This document shows, piece after piece, positions 1-12,079 of a stretch of 64,000 bases of DNA. The first letter of the stretch is position 1, and every line of letters begins with the position of its first letter. The position numbers and the translations under genes were made by a program. A model generated the notes under the pieces. That model ran no database searches, was not told the origin of the DNA, and saw only the letters and a program-made list of their open reading frames with translations. This DNA comes from Glycine soja (Eukaryota; Streptophyta; Magnoliopsida; Fabales; Fabaceae), in assembly GCF_004193775.1 (NCBI RefSeq), contig NC_041002.1:41393038-41457037 (forward strand), read 5' to 3'.

Positions 1-1220
1 GTTTTGCTTGATGGTGACACCGGCTCCAACATCATGGACACATCCAGGGTGCTCTGGACGTCCAATAGCAGTGGTGAGAACATCCTGACGTCCATGGGGG
101 ACGAAGGATCCATGTGTCACCTCCTCCTTAAGGGAATCCTGCACAGAAAACACACAGTTGTACATGCCATTCACAAAAGATTGAAATATAATTCTAATGG
201 TTAGTTGAAAATGACTTACGATCTTCGCAGCGATTTCCTTTGCGGCCTCAGTCGTCATCATCTCCCCTGTTTTCTTCGTGCGGGCCATCTTCCACTTCAC
301 GTGGTGTCTGACGGGGGATGGAGGGTCGATGACGCCATCAACGCTTCCTGATTGTGTAGCTTCCTCCAGCTTCTTCTTTGTCTTCTCAGCCAGGAGCTTC
401 TGCTCCAAATAGTCATAACCTCCACGAGACAAAACGTGGGGCAGTGTTCTGCTTCTGGATGGCCTATGCCTTTTTGCGCACATCCTGCCAAAATAAAACA
501 ATAATCTTTCAAATTGGTAGAATGAAGTATAACAAGTTAATGCTTTTCTAAAAACAACTTAAATGGCAAGGAACATACCTCCCAAGAAGGGTCTTTGCGA
601 GTCAGGCAAAATTGGGCCCATTTTTCCTTGCTAATGTCGTATTTCTCACAGACAATGTCCTCCACACCGTCCTGATCGGCTGCAAGGGCCCATTTCCTTG
701 TGAAGCCTGATTCAAACTGCCTCCATCTCTCGCCCACGGTCTGAAGTAACTTCCTTTTTGTCCTACTGTCAGAAGCCTCTGGGATATCAAATTCTGCCTG
801 AAAACATCAAATAAAGTTTATTTGTTACAATAATGTATTTTTTGGCTATTAATTAAACAAAATCAAATAAGAAAAGAAAAATACCTGAATATCCTCCCAA
901 ATCAGGTCCTTCTGAGCAGTAGGGACCTCCTTCCAGTTCTCAAAGGTGACGTCCACCTTATCACGTGCCACAATCCCGAAATATGTTCTTAATTTCTTCC
1001 TATGGGGACTGTCGGCCTTGCCGGTAGCAGGATCAACATGGACCACTGGTCTCTCAGCACTAGGTGGTCTAGTAGATAACGATCGTAGACGTGAGGCTTT
1101 GCGTGCCCGCTACACGGCAGATGGCGAAGCCGATGCGTCCGAAGGAGCAGGAGGAGGAGGAGGAGGAGGAGGAGAAGGGGGAGGAGGAGGAGGAGGAGGG
1201 GAGGCAGGTGGAGAAGCCAT
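1..1220 (-). pseudogene. CACTA second ORF, Transposase_24-type protein, partial and broken
   Basis: Four exons read leftwards with consensus splice sites: 1220-885, 797-579, 484-220 and 138 to beyond the edge. The start at 1220 opens a proline-rich stretch of about 25 residues coded by a GGA/CCT run. Blocks typical of the plant Transposase_24 (Ptta/En/Spm) family follow: a run around RKKLRTYFGIVARDKVDVTF, then VGERWRQF, KEKWAQF, GVIDPPSPVR and WKMARTKKTGEM, and in exon 4 GSFVPHGRQDVL. Two in-frame TAG codons (1110-1112 and 464-466) stand where CAG is expected, and exon 3 has a frameshift in the C-run near 445. In CACTA elements this ORF accompanies tnp2 and probably helps transposition; its exact role is not settled. 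Dead copy; family call confident. Confidence 0.8.
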
Positions 1221-1304
1221 GATCTTTTATACAATAACATACAGCAACATACAAAATAGGATTAATCAAAAGAGGATAAGTCATAAGTGATTTAGTTGTG
1301 CTTT

Positions 1305-1854
1305 TTAATTGTGATTCAAAACAGGATACGATGTAATAGTAGTGAAAAAGTCTGATAAATCAATAGTCTGATAACAAATTAAGGTTGATGATGTGTTGTG
1401 ATACATGTGCTTTAAATTTGTTTCAAGACATGAAAGAAAATTACTGTGTAGCACAAATAAGAATAATCGTAGACATGTGAAGATTACATAGTGTGCACAA
1501 AAAGCTAGATTTCCATGGGATTTAAAGGATGTCAAAGTGGGGTCAATGCAAGCAAACTTTTCTTAGATTTTTGGAATTGTAGAGAAATCATTGACAACGG
1601 TACTTCAAACTCTCGGGGAAGGAATGACATGAAGACCTTGAATGATGAAGGAATGAAATTGGGGGTTACCAGGGGAGGGATTGATTGGGGTTGGTGTCAT
1701 TTTGTACATAGCAAATTTTACTGACGTGTTGTGCAGCAAACATTGAATTATGATTTGATTTGGGGAAAACATGTTAAAAAAAGTATATTACATGTAATCA
1801 GCAGTCAATGGATGCGTGATGGAATATAAATACTATATCTTGAGAAATACACAT
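1305..1854. other. Non-coding stretch between the two transposon genes
   Basis: AT-rich sequence between the start of the Transposase_24-type gene and the inverted repeat. I see no convincing coding segment or repeat in it. Confidence 0.4.
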
Positions 1855-2824
1855 CTAGATGGCATCCTTAGGACTTCATACAGCTGATGTTCGTTGCTAG
1901 TTTCATCATCCACCACCCTTACCTTCTCTGGCTTCTCACGTTTATTGTTGTCAAACTCATATTTATGCTTTCTTCCCTTCATGTCTTGTTTTATCACAAC
2001 TTTAGCCAAATCTCCTACCTTCAGCACAGTTGAATCTCTTGTCTTATTCTTCAATGACACACTTTGATGTCCTGTATCTCTTTTCTTCATATGTTCCAGT
2101 GCTTCAGCTTCAGAATGCATAGAGCAATCTGAACTTTCTAGTGATCACCAAAAGCTTCTGCATCAGCATTGACACTCTACACCCTCTTTGCTTTATGCTT
2201 CTATGCTGCATTCCCTGCTTCCTCCTTATAATCTCAGATTTAATAGAGGTTGCACTAGAAGAATCAGCACCAATCCGTGCCTCTTCCTCCTCTACCAGCT
2301 CAATATTTTTCCTTTCACCTTTGCTTTTGTAAACTACACTGTAATTTACAAAACAAAAGTTGAAAGGAAAGATATTGAGCTAGTAGAGGAGGAAGAGACA
2401 CGAATTGGTGCTGATTCTTCTAGTGCAACCTCTAATAAATCTGAGGTTTATAAGGAGGAAGCAGGGAATGCAACAGATAAGCATAAAACAAAGAGGGTGG
2501 AGAGTGTCAATGCTGATGCAGAAGCCTTTGGTGATCACTGGAAAGTTCAAATTGCTCTATGCATTCTGAAGCTGAAGCACTAGAACATATGAAAAAAAGA
2601 GATATAGGCTATCAAAGTGTGTCATTGGAGAATAAGACAGGAGATTCAACTATGCTGAAGATAGGAGAGTCGGCTAAAGTTGTGATAAAATAAGACATGA
2701 AGGGAAGAAAGCATAAATATGGGTTTAACAACAATAAACGTGAGAAGCAAGAGAAGGTAAGGGTGGTGGATGATGAAACTGGCGACAAACATGAGTTGTA
2801 TGAAGTCCTAATGATGCCATCTAA
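1855..2824. repeat. Imperfect inverted repeat (~485 bp arms) made of one coding-like fragment
   Basis: The left arm (about 1855-2337) and right arm (about 2340-2824) are reverse complements at roughly 90% by eye, with almost no loop. Landmarks in both arms are GGTGATCACT, GCTCTATGCATTCTGAAGC and GGTAAGGGTGGTGGATGATG. The left arm keeps a minus-strand open frame of 95 residues (2120-1833) rich in Lys, Glu and Asp. The right arm carries the related sequence on the plus strand, broken by TAA at 2691-2693 where the left arm has CAA. I do not recognise the protein. The repeat lies between the tnp2-like and Transposase_24-like genes, so a transcript through it would fold into a long hairpin. It looks like a captured and inverted gene fragment. 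Confidence 0.75.
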
Positions 2825-2908
2825 AACAAAATACCGATGCCTCAATCATAAAAAAATGTAGTTGTCACTTACTTGCTTTGGTGACCTGTCTCTCTGCAAA
2901 AAATTACA

Positions 2909-5900
2909 TTAGATAATGTTAATCAATTCTCCTTCATCATGATCATTACGATTAGCATGAACGTCGTCAGCTTCTTCTTCTTCGATAACGTTAGGAGTGA
3001 TTTGTGCGGTCAAAGGACTAACATAGGTGTCCATGTATGAATCATCATCTTCTAGATTAACACCAATTGTTTTGCCCTGCAAAACCATGCACCACCTTTC
3101 ATCACAAGGGTCTTGCACGTAAAATACTTGTCTAGCTTGTTCTGCCATGATGAAAGGGTCATTGTGGTAACCAAGTTTCTTTAGGTCTACCAGCGTAAAT
3201 CCTATATCATCGGTGCGCACACCGGTGTTGTTGTCAACCCATTTACATTTGAAAATACATACCGTAAATTTCACATAGTTAAGCTCCCAAATTTCATCAA
3301 TGAACCCAAAGTAAGGGATGGAAGCTACACAGGGATTGGCATCATTCACACTTGCAAAGTGTTGAGATTCAGCCCTTAGGGTGACCCCGCTGTTCTACAT
3401 TGTACTTTTGTCATCTTGTGCTTTTGTGTAAAATGAATACTTGTTTATGTCGTATCCTTGCGAAGTTATAACATTTCTTTTAGGCCCATCTGCTAGCTTT
3501 CTTAATGTTTCTGAAGCATTCTCATATGCAAAGATTGTATCTTTAAACCAATCACAGAAAGTCTTGTTATGTTTTTTCAACACCCAATTCTTTGACATTT
3601 TTGGATTATTCTGTTCAACTAAAACTTCATGCTTAAGTATGTATGGAAAAACTTCATTACTGTTGTTCAAGACATACAAGTGAGCTTGTAACAAATGTTC
3701 TACACTTGGAGTGATCACATGCAATCCTCTTGAACCCTTACCACCCACTTTGTCATCATGCCGAGACTCGGGAAGGCCAACAGGTTTAGCCTTCTCTATG
3801 TATTCTGAAAAAAATTCAATGGCTTCTTCTGCAATGTACCTCTCAACAATAGATGCTTCTAGACGATATAGATTCTTTGTATACCTTTTTAAGATCTTCA
3901 TGTATCGCTCAACCGGGTACATCCACCGTAGATAAACAGGACCACGACATTTGATTTCTCTGACCAGATGCACAATCAAGTGAATCATGATGTCAAAGAA
4001 AGCAGGGGGAAAATACATCTCCAACTGACACAGTATAATTGCGGCCTCATTTTCCAACTCATCAAACTTGACAAGATCAATGACTTTTCTACATATAGAA
4101 TGAAAGAAAAAGCACTGGCGAGTTATCACTAACCTTACTTTGTTTGGCAAGATGTCTCGTATAGCCACGACTAACAATTGTTGCATGAGCACGTGACAAT
4201 CGTGAGACTTTAACCCTACAAGCTTAAGCTCCTTCAACTACATAAGGCTCTTAATATTTAAAGAGTATCCTTGTGAAACCTTCACCCGACGAAGACACTG
4301 ACAAAAACTTATCTTCTCCTTTTTGGACAAAGTATGGCAGGCTGGGGGCAAGTAAATTTTCTTCCCATCAGACCTTGGATGCAACTGTGATCGTATGCCC
4401 ATATCAGCTAGATCTTGACGGGTATTCAAGCCATCCTTCGTCTTGCCTTGAATGTTAAGGAGCGTCCCAATCACACTGTCACAAACATTTTTCTCCACAT
4501 GCATAACATCAATACAATGTCTAACGTCAAGATCAGACCAGTACGGAAGATCAAAGAAAATGGACCTCTTCTTCCATATGCAACTCTTACTTTTATCCTT
4601 CTTTTGGGTCTTCCCAAATGCAGTATTCAGGTGTTCAACCCGCTCATATACCTGCTCACCAGTCAACTGTATCGGCGCAATATCATGCTCTTGACTTCCA
4701 TTAAAAGCTTTTTTCAGTCGTGTGTAAGGATGATTGGGTGTTAGAAAGCGGCGATGCCTACTGTAGACAGTTTTTCTCCCATGTTTAAGTTGTGTGTAGC
4801 TTGTGTTTTCTTCACAGATGGGGCATGCATGATGACCCTTAACACTGTAACCGCTGAGATTCCCATATGCTGGAAAGTAATTAATGGTACAAAAAAGCAT
4901 TGCACGCATTTCAAACGTCTCCTTGCGAAACACATCAAACACTACAACCCCCTCGTCCCACAACTTTCTCAGATCTTCAACCAATAGACTTAGATAAACA
5001 TCAATGTCATTTCCTGGCTGTCTTGGGCCCGATATCATCATAGACAACATCATGTATTTTTTCTTCATGCACAACCAAGGAGGCAAATTGTAAATTACTA
5101 GTAGAACTGGCCATGAACTGTGTTGAGTGCTTAAGGTGCCATATGGATTCATTCCATCACTGGCTAGTCCAAGTCTAAGATTTCTTGGCTTTTTTCCCAA
5201 AATCCGAATACAAACCATCAATCTTTTTCCAATGCGAGCAATCAGCTGGATGACAGACCATTCCATCAGAAATCCTTCCATTTGCATGCCATGTAAGGTC
5301 TTTTGCGTCGTCCTCATTAGAAAAAAGACGCTTAAACCTTGGAATGATTGGAAGATACCACAAAACCTTCATTGGGGGGCCCCTGTTGGAGTTTTCATCA
5401 GAACTGCTTTCCTCTTCATCCTTCATTTTGTATCGTGAAGTCCCACAGATAGGGCATTTAGACATTTCTTGGAATTCATGCCTGTACAGTATGTAATCAT
5501 TGGGGCAAGCATGAATCTTCCGATACTCCATACCCATCGGACACAATATCTTTTTCGCCTTATAGTAACTTTTAGGCAATGTGTTGTCCTCTGGAAGCAA
5601 ATTGTGCACTACCTCAAGCAGTGAGGTGAAACTTTTGTCACTCCACCCATACCTGGCCTTCACATTAACCAGACTTAACACCACAAACAATAGGGTTAAG
5701 GAATTCTTGCACCCCGTATACAAAGGCTTCTTTGAATCACTCTGTAATCCTTCATACACAGGGGCATGTGCTTGCTGGGAAGACTCTTGTCCAAGGTCAC
5801 TAATCATGTCCTCCAAGCGATCTCCCATTTCTACATCAAACGGTTTAGATTGGGACCTACTCTGCATGTCTGTCACTTCACCATGCCATATCCACGTTGT

Positions 5901-6104
5901 GTAATTCTTCTTAATCCCATCACACAATAGATGGTCCCGTACATCATCCAGTAGTTGTCGTCTTCCATTCAAACAGTCAATGCAAGGACAAAAATATTTT
6001 CCTTCATTCGATCGACCTCTTTCTAAAGCGAATTGCAAGAATTGCTCGATGCCATCCTCATATTCTGGGCTCATGCGACTTTCATTCATCCAACTTCAAT
6101 CCAT
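2909..6104 (-). pseudogene. CACTA tnp2-type transposase, broken by stops and a frameshift
   Basis: Reads leftwards without obvious introns. Domain order matches plant tnp2 proteins: N-terminal transposase-associated domain (6104 to ~5870, with WMNESRMSPEYEDG and FCPCIDC), Transposase_21 catalytic region (~5500-4300, with PGNDIDVYLSLLVEDLRKLW and CIDVMHVEKNVCD), a DUF4218-like region (4237-3395) and a DUF4216-like C-terminus (3349-2909). The likely original ATG is at 6104, two codons before TGA at 6096-6098, which stands where the family has Arg (consistent with CGA to TGA). In-frame TAG codons at 4238-4240 and 3395-3397 probably replace CAG. An extra A in the A-run near 5188 shifts the frame between the two largest open stretches. 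When intact, the enzyme would cut and join element ends in the nucleus; this copy cannot make it. Confidence 0.9.
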
Positions 6105-6681
6105 CTAAGTAATTCCATGCATGAAAATCTCAGTTTTTTATTTATAGGTGTGGCCCTATCCCATTTAGGAAGACTGTCTTTTATGTTAGCTTCAAACATC
6201 AGGGTTAGCATTATTTTGAAAATTTTGACAAAATTTCGGCAGCATTTCGCATTGGTCTCCAAGTACACGACATGACATCGGTGAAATGAATTTCCCGATA
6301 ATCAAGTATGCACCCAGAGAACAACTTGAAATGCAGTGTACCGAAATTTCATCAAATTAATCAAAATAATAATAACCTTAATGAATGAATCTAACATAAA
6401 AATATCAGTCTCCCCAAACTGTCCAAACGGACAATTCAAGACTAAATACAATGACTAATGCAAACTGTCCGCAAGAATCATTGCATTCAGTCTCAAATGG
6501 GAATCTAGGGTTCACTCAGCATGAACAACAGTTGTTTATATAGCAAATTACATCGATGACATACAAGAACATACAAAAGGTAAATTTCAATTACAGACAA
6601 ATATCAACATCAACATTTCTTTATGTAACTAATTTCAAATTCTGGGTTTGGAGGGTGGTTATGCTTTATTATTGTAGTTGG

Positions 6682-6722
<41 letters not shown>

Positions 6723-6865
6723 TTTGTGTGAGATGAGGGTGTGTGTGTCTTTGTGTGTCATGAGGGTGTGTCTCTGTGTGTGTATCATGAGGATGTGTGT
6801 AGTTGTCATGCTAGTAAAATTTGAGGGCAAATTAGTGATCAGGGTTCGATTTTGTGTGATTACAG
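6105..6865. other. Upstream region of tnp2 with (TG)n microsatellite
   Basis: No coding region recognised. It contains a (TG)n tract from about 6684 to 6721 followed to ~6795 by TG-rich, imperfect copies of a unit with CATGAGGGTGTGTGTCT. Open frames across the tract only encode alternating Val-Cys and are not genes. A similar TG-rich block occurs at 42724-42838. Confidence 0.5.
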
Positions 6866-7790
6866 ATTATGGAAATATATCCACTATTGCTTTAAGTGTG
6901 AATGAGCCTGTTAGTGTGAAGGAGAGGAGGGAACGTTTTCTATAGGGTTTGGGCTTAGCTGATTCTTCTTCCAAGGTTTGTTCACAAGAGAAAATGAGGT
7001 TAGACGACCCATCTATCAGCTTGGGATTGGAGAGGATGAGGGAGTGCAGTGGGCCAATCTCAAATACTTGCATTTTGCATACTGATCAAGTAGTATCTGA
7101 GAAGTTGATTCTCTCTGCAAGCAAAGCAGGTTCTACAGAAAAAATCTCTTTGGATGAATTCAAAGGGGGTCCCCAACATGAAGCAGAAGCAAACATTGAA
7201 CGAAAAGAGCATGAGTTGTCTTATACACCTCAGGACCACAAACCCAGAGAATGTGTTTCACAAGAAGAATTTCAGGATTTTGATATGAGTAAAAGAAAGA
7301 CGAAAAACTTGTGGAAGTGCTTTGTCAACCTTAGGAAAAGTAGTGAAGGAAATGTAAGGTCCAAATTGAATGCAGGGACAAATAAAACTCGAAGAATAAA
7401 GGTGAAGCAGAATAAAAAGAGGTGCCTGGAGTTCAATGGCCTATACCTTGGACAAGAGGTTAGAGCACAGAAAGGCCTAGTCTGGACCATGAAATTTAGT
7501 TCATCTGGTCAGTATTTAGCGAGTGGAGGTGAAGATGGTGTTGTTCGCATTTGGTGTGTTACATCACTAGATAAATCCAGTATTTGTTTCACCCCACAAG
7601 ACAGTACTTCTAAAAGAAAAGTGGAATGTGACAACTCTTCTCCTCAAAAGAAACACTTAAGCCAACCCTTCATTTTCCTTCGAAATAGTGTTTTTCAAAT
7701 TGAGGAATCACCATTGCAACAATTCTTTGTTCATTCCAATGATGTCTTGGATTTGGCTTGGTCTAATTCAGATGTGACTTTAACTAGCAT
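6866..7790 (+). pseudogene. Fragment of a plant WD-repeat protein (WDR44-like)
   Basis: An exon preceded by a good acceptor (TGATTACAG, ending 6865) reads through SVKERRERFL, a TAG at 6943-6945, then GLGLADSSSKV and on to about 7790. The later part has a recognisable WD-repeat start: GLVWTMKFSSSGQYLASGG, EDGVVRIW and HSNDVLDLAWSNSD. This arrangement fits the N-terminal half and first WD repeats of plant WD-repeat proteins related to WDR44. The reading frame then departs from the WD pattern and stops, so the remaining repeats are missing. The TAG probably replaces CAG. The fragment lies between tnp2 and the right end of the CACTA element, so it may be captured cargo; that is inference. Confidence 0.65.
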
Positions 7791-9143
7791 AAGCTGTTAC
7801 GTATCCTAAATGATGGCTTAGACAGGTCATGGAATCCATGTCGAGATTTACATTTGACTTTACTATAAGGGCCGTATTTCTTTATTTATGGAGGGTGTGT
7901 GTGTGTGTGGCTGTATTTATTGAGGCTAATATAGTTTAACCATAATAATTGAATTTAGGCTTCCAAATTTAGGCTACATTTCATTCCTATATTTCAAAGA
8001 AGTCAGACCTGCCAAGAGCATAGTTTTAGGTTGGATTTGGTTTGAATAATTGAGTTGCAGATTACATCAGAATCAAGACTCAAATTATTATTATTTTTTG
8101 CTCAGCAAAAATAAGTGATATATTATAAATAAGTACCAAAGGTACTAAAGTACATAAAAGGATGGGTATACAGCAGGTTCAGATCGCTATACAAGACTCA
8201 AATTATTAGTCGTTTCATTTCAGTCCATTCATTATTTAGGCTGCTCTTAGGTTGATTCAATCCATTCATTAGTCGTTTCATTTCAGTCATCAAATTTTTA
8301 GAGTAGAAGGTCACTTCAACATTTCTAAAGAAGTTAAAAATACCATATAGGAAAAGGTAGGGTGCAGAGGAACATGAAGTCAGATACTGGATCCACCACC
8401 AATTGTAGTCTTCACCACACAGCTGAAAGTAGGGAAACTTGCAGTGCTTTCAATTGCAGTGCTTTCAATTGAATCAATGAAGTGATGTTTCTGCTTAAAT
8501 CCAAGACATGTAGTGAATTAATTAACAATAAATCAATAAATCAATGAATTCAGAAGTCTCATTATTGGGCAAGCAAGGGGCAAATCAAATAATTTGCACT
8601 TAATCAAACCCACATGGGTTGATCTCATGTGCATGCAAGCACACTACCATTTGTAACTTGTTTTAACCTTGTTGAAAGATTTTTGTATATATAGATTTGA
8701 AGATAGACTAAAGTACCTAACGTGGACACAGAACCTTTTGAATTATTTAAAATTTACATCAAGCAATTCATAGTACTAATCTTTTCGAAATAAAATTAAC
8801 CCCCACTCACAAATTTTGTGTCTAGTCATATTATAAGTACCAAGATACACTTATGTTGGAGACACATGCAAGCATTAAACAACAAAATGCATAGTTAAGT
8901 TAACAGTAACAATGTTCCCATGATCTTCTGATTCATAAGCTGCTTCATGGTTTTTTAGTCTTAACCATTTCCAATTATACTTGTTTTATCTAATCACATT
9001 ATGTGTTTTATTTCATAGTCTTAGTTTAAATATTTTTTAGAAGTTGTAAAGCCATCAAAGCAACCTCTCTTCATAAACAAAAAAGTCAAAAAATTAACCC
9101 AATCAACTTTAACTCCCAAATTTCAGAATCAGAAGTTATAGAT
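7791..9143. other. AT-rich non-coding region with small repeats
   Basis: No gene recognised. It holds a truncated LINE tail (8074-8208), a direct repeat of ATTAGTCGTTTCATTTCAG at about 8206 and 8268, and a short tandem repeat of CAGTGCTTTCAATTG near 8440-8470. Confidence 0.5.
8074..8208 (-). mobile_element. Severely 5'-truncated LINE tail with 17 bp TSD
   Basis: The 101 bp insert at 8091-8191 is flanked by a perfect direct repeat, CAAGACTCAAATTATTA, at 8074-8090 and 8192-8208. The insert starts with a T-rich stretch and contains TAAGTACC and GGTACTAAAGTAC. This is the reverse complement of the 3' tail style seen in the plus-strand LINE at 10900-10958. A short fragment, oligo(T) at one side and a long TSD are the signature of target-primed reverse transcription that stopped early. 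Confidence 0.75.
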
Positions 9144-9386
9144 TTACAATTCAACAATATGGTCAGAACCTTGGTCAGTCTCATTCAATGTGATGACCCC
9201 ATGCTCCTTCAAGGGGGGAACATCAATAGGAAATAGAACACCACCTAATTCTATGAACTGAAAATTAACTGCATCAAATTTAGGAGCAACCTTGTGTTCC
9301 ACAAACAAGAGAAGAAAGTTTTCATATGCAACAAAGTATGTCATTTCGGTTACAAGAAAAAAGGAGACACCTTTGAACACAAGCAT
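9144..9386 (-). CDS. Unidentified small ORF (80 codons)
   Basis: An open frame of 80 codons ending just left of the LINE insertion site. The product would be mildly hydrophobic at its N-terminus and contains GGVLFPIDVPPLKEHGVITL. I do not recognise a family. It could be a gene exon, a captured fragment or chance. Its upstream side, to the right, was split by the LINE at 9407. Confidence 0.2.
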   Translation of the reverse strand: MLVFKGVSFFLVTEMTYFVAYENFLLLFVEHKVAPKFDAVNFQFIELGGVLFPIDVPPLKEHGVITLNETDQGSDHIVEL

Positions 9387-9406
9387 ATCTGATAGCTTCC
9401 CAAATC

Positions 9407-10974
9407 AGATTACATATACAATCTGATGATTGGTGCCTCTATGCTGCTGCTTACCTAAACTGTGCCCTGCTCCAATTTCCTTTCTGCTATCTAGGGATAC
9501 CAATTGGAGTCAATCCGAAAAGAAAGGTGGTGTGGGAACCCTATAATCACGAAGTTCAAGGCTAGGTTGAACAAATGGAACCAGAGAAGCATTTCCTTGG
9601 CTGGCAGAATCACTCTAATCAATGCTGTCCTAACAGCATTGCCTTTGTTTTATTTGTCTTTTTTAAGGGCCTCTACAGCAGTGATCAATAGGTTAACTGC
9701 CATCCAAAGGCAATTTCTTTGGGGTGGTAATCGAGAAGGGAAGAAGATTGCTTGGATATCTTGGAGACAGTGTTGTGCTTCTAGATAAATGGGAGGTTTG
9801 GGGATCAAAGATATTAACATCCTCAATAATGCTCTCTAAATGAAATGGAAGTGGCTGATGTTTCATCAACCAGATCACCTTTGGAACAGGATTTTGGTCT
9901 CTAAGTACAAGGGATGAAGAGGATTGGATCAGGGGCCACAAAAGCATTATTTCTCTCCGTGGTGGGCTGATCTAAGGGCTATTAACCAACAGCAGAGTAT
10001 GATTGATGTCTCTAATCAATTTTCTTGGAAGGTGGGTAAGGGAGATCAGATTCTTTTCTGGGAAGATTCTTGGGTTGATGGTGGGATACCCCTCAAAGAC
10101 CAATTTCCAGAATTATATGGAATCTCTTCCCGAAGACTTCACATTGTGGCAGATATGGGCTCCTTCTATGAGAATGGGTGGGAATGGAATCTCTGTTGGA
10201 GAAGAAATTTCTTTGATAACGAGATGGGGATAGCTTTAAAATTTATTGATCAAATCACAACAATCAGCTTAAATGTCAACCTGAAGCACAACTGGGTGTG
10301 GAAAGCATAATCTAATGGGATCTTTTCTACCAAATCTGCATAACAAGTTATTAAAGCTGAGTAGCCTTATGAAGTCCAGTGTATGGGTTTCCATCAGCTG
10401 TGGGATATTAAAATCCCTCCTAGAGCCTTATCATTTTCCTGGAGATTGCTATGGGATAGACTTCCTACAAAGGATAACCTATCTAGGAGACAAATTCAGA
10501 CTGACAGTGACCTATGCCCATTCAGCCAAAGACAAGCTGAGTCTGCCACTGTAGGCCGATGGATAACTTCCTCCAGCATTCATCTACAGCAGGATCAATG
10601 GCTACTAATAGAAGATGGAAAATTTGGTGGCTGGTAGCTACAAAGTCAAACTGGAAGCTTAGAAATGACATGATCTTTCATAATCAGTCTTTTCATATCT
10701 CTAAGCTGGTAGACAATACAATCTTCCTCATGTGGACTTGGCTGAAGGGGTGGGAAAGGGATTTCAATGTTCCTTTTCACCATTGGTCCTCAGCAATGTC
10801 TTTAGTTTTTTTATAAAGTTTGTTTTGAAGGGCTGGGTTTGTTGTTGGGTTGCTGATCCTTTTTATCTTACATGAGAGTTAATATCCTGTGTTATCTTGT
10901 AGTACCACTGGTACTATTCTTATATTAATATAAATTATATTTGCAGTTCAAAAAAAAAAGATTACATATACAAT
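9407..10974 (+). mobile_element. 5'-truncated L1-type LINE with 15-16 bp TSD
   Basis: The insert 9423-10958 is flanked by direct repeats of AGATTACATATACAAT at 9407-9422 and 10959-10974. It ends in a short poly(A) directly before the right repeat. The 3' UTR contains GTAGTACCACTGGTACTATT followed by TATTAATATAAATTAT, typical of plant L1 tails. The 5' part is missing: the coding region begins near the end of the reverse transcriptase domain. It sits inside the decayed CACTA element and is therefore the younger of the two. Confidence 0.85.
9423..10816 (+). pseudogene. LINE ORF2 C-terminal part (RT end, zf-RVT-like region)
   Basis: Segments in one or shifting frames read as the C-terminal third of a plant L1 ORF2 protein: FPFCYLGIPIGVNPKRK, then WNQRSISLAGRITLINAVL, PLFYLSFLRAS, RQFLWGG and GLGIKDI, and later LFWEDSWVDGG and WEWNLCWRRNFFDNE. 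The end resembles the zf-RVT region (IPPRALSFSWRLLWDRLPTK). Stops at about 9787, 9838, 9917 and 10307, and frame changes after 10310, make it non-functional. The core reverse transcriptase with its YADD box is absent because of 5' truncation. Confidence 0.8.
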
Positions 10975-12079
10975 GAGTTAAGAAAAGTTTCTATATAACA
11001 TAAAGTAGTAATCTTGTAAACCTTAGCATCCCTTCTCCACAAATGGCCATTTTATCAGAAGCAGAAAATACACTATGTGAGGACACCACAAGTCTCCTCG
11101 AGGATAATAAAAATCAGTACAAAACTAAAAAACAATCAGCCAACTTTTGAATCAGAAAATAGAATCAAAACAACTTCCTAAGTCAAAATTATAATTGCCT
11201 TTTTCTTTTTCTTAATGAAGAATATACGTTGTCTAATCTCTAGACCCGCTACATATGCCCATTGGATAACATAACATATTTGTGTAAGTCTACTAAAAGT
11301 TAAAAATTGATTCAACAAACCCAAAGACATATTCAAATTAAATCTGTCCAGGGAAATGCATTTGGCAGTTGCTTTGTTTACCTAAGAAACAAAATTAAAG
11401 AAACATAATGAAATCAAAATCGAAATAAAAATCACGACAATCGAACTTCCTATGGCCAAAACTAATAATTGTTAATTCTATTGCAACGCAAGCTTTACTA
11501 GTATGGAGCCCAAGAAAAGAGCCTATTAACCATCAATTTATTCAGAGAAACCCAATATAAAAATAACCAATTGAATATTTAACCTATAAATTTATATTTT
11601 ATTTGAAATCTATTTGTTTTGGTTTAACTTATCCTCAACTTTTTAAAATGGCATAAAAATTATCCCAAATGACAGACTAAGCTGAAGTGGAAACCAAGAA
11701 AGTGCTTCACTAACCAACTTCATTCACAGAAACTAAAAGACAAAAGGTAAGATGTAGAACCTCAATGTTCAACAACAAAGAAAACAAATCTGTTTTTGTT
11801 GAATTTAACAGATATCTATAGCTTTGGATAAGTAAACCATTAAGATTCACATGCCAATATCAAAATGAAATAAAGGTGCAGAGTGATGTGTCATCAGTTA
11901 CTCATGGATGCCATTGAGAAGAGTACCTTAGGTAGTTTATTGAGAATGAGGAGCATCTAAGTGTAACTCAAATCAACAGTTTTGCTAGCTTCAGCATTGG
12001 GTTTATGTGGCCTTGTGCTGGGTATGGGATGCACATAGAAAAAAAGAAAACACAAATCAATAAAAGTAGCAACTTAGCA
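10975..12079. other. AT-rich non-coding region inside the CACTA element
   Basis: No convincing coding segment, RNA gene or repeat. It continues the sequence left of the LINE, of which the TSD is the junction. Confidence 0.4.

Noticed and set aside
946..1290. Open frames across the (GGA)n block on both strands
   Set aside because: They are shadows of the minus-strand proline run of the Transposase_24-type gene.
6556..6945. 129-codon open frame
   Set aside because: Mostly Val-Cys coded by the (TG)n microsatellite; only the last ~26 codons belong to the WD-repeat exon.
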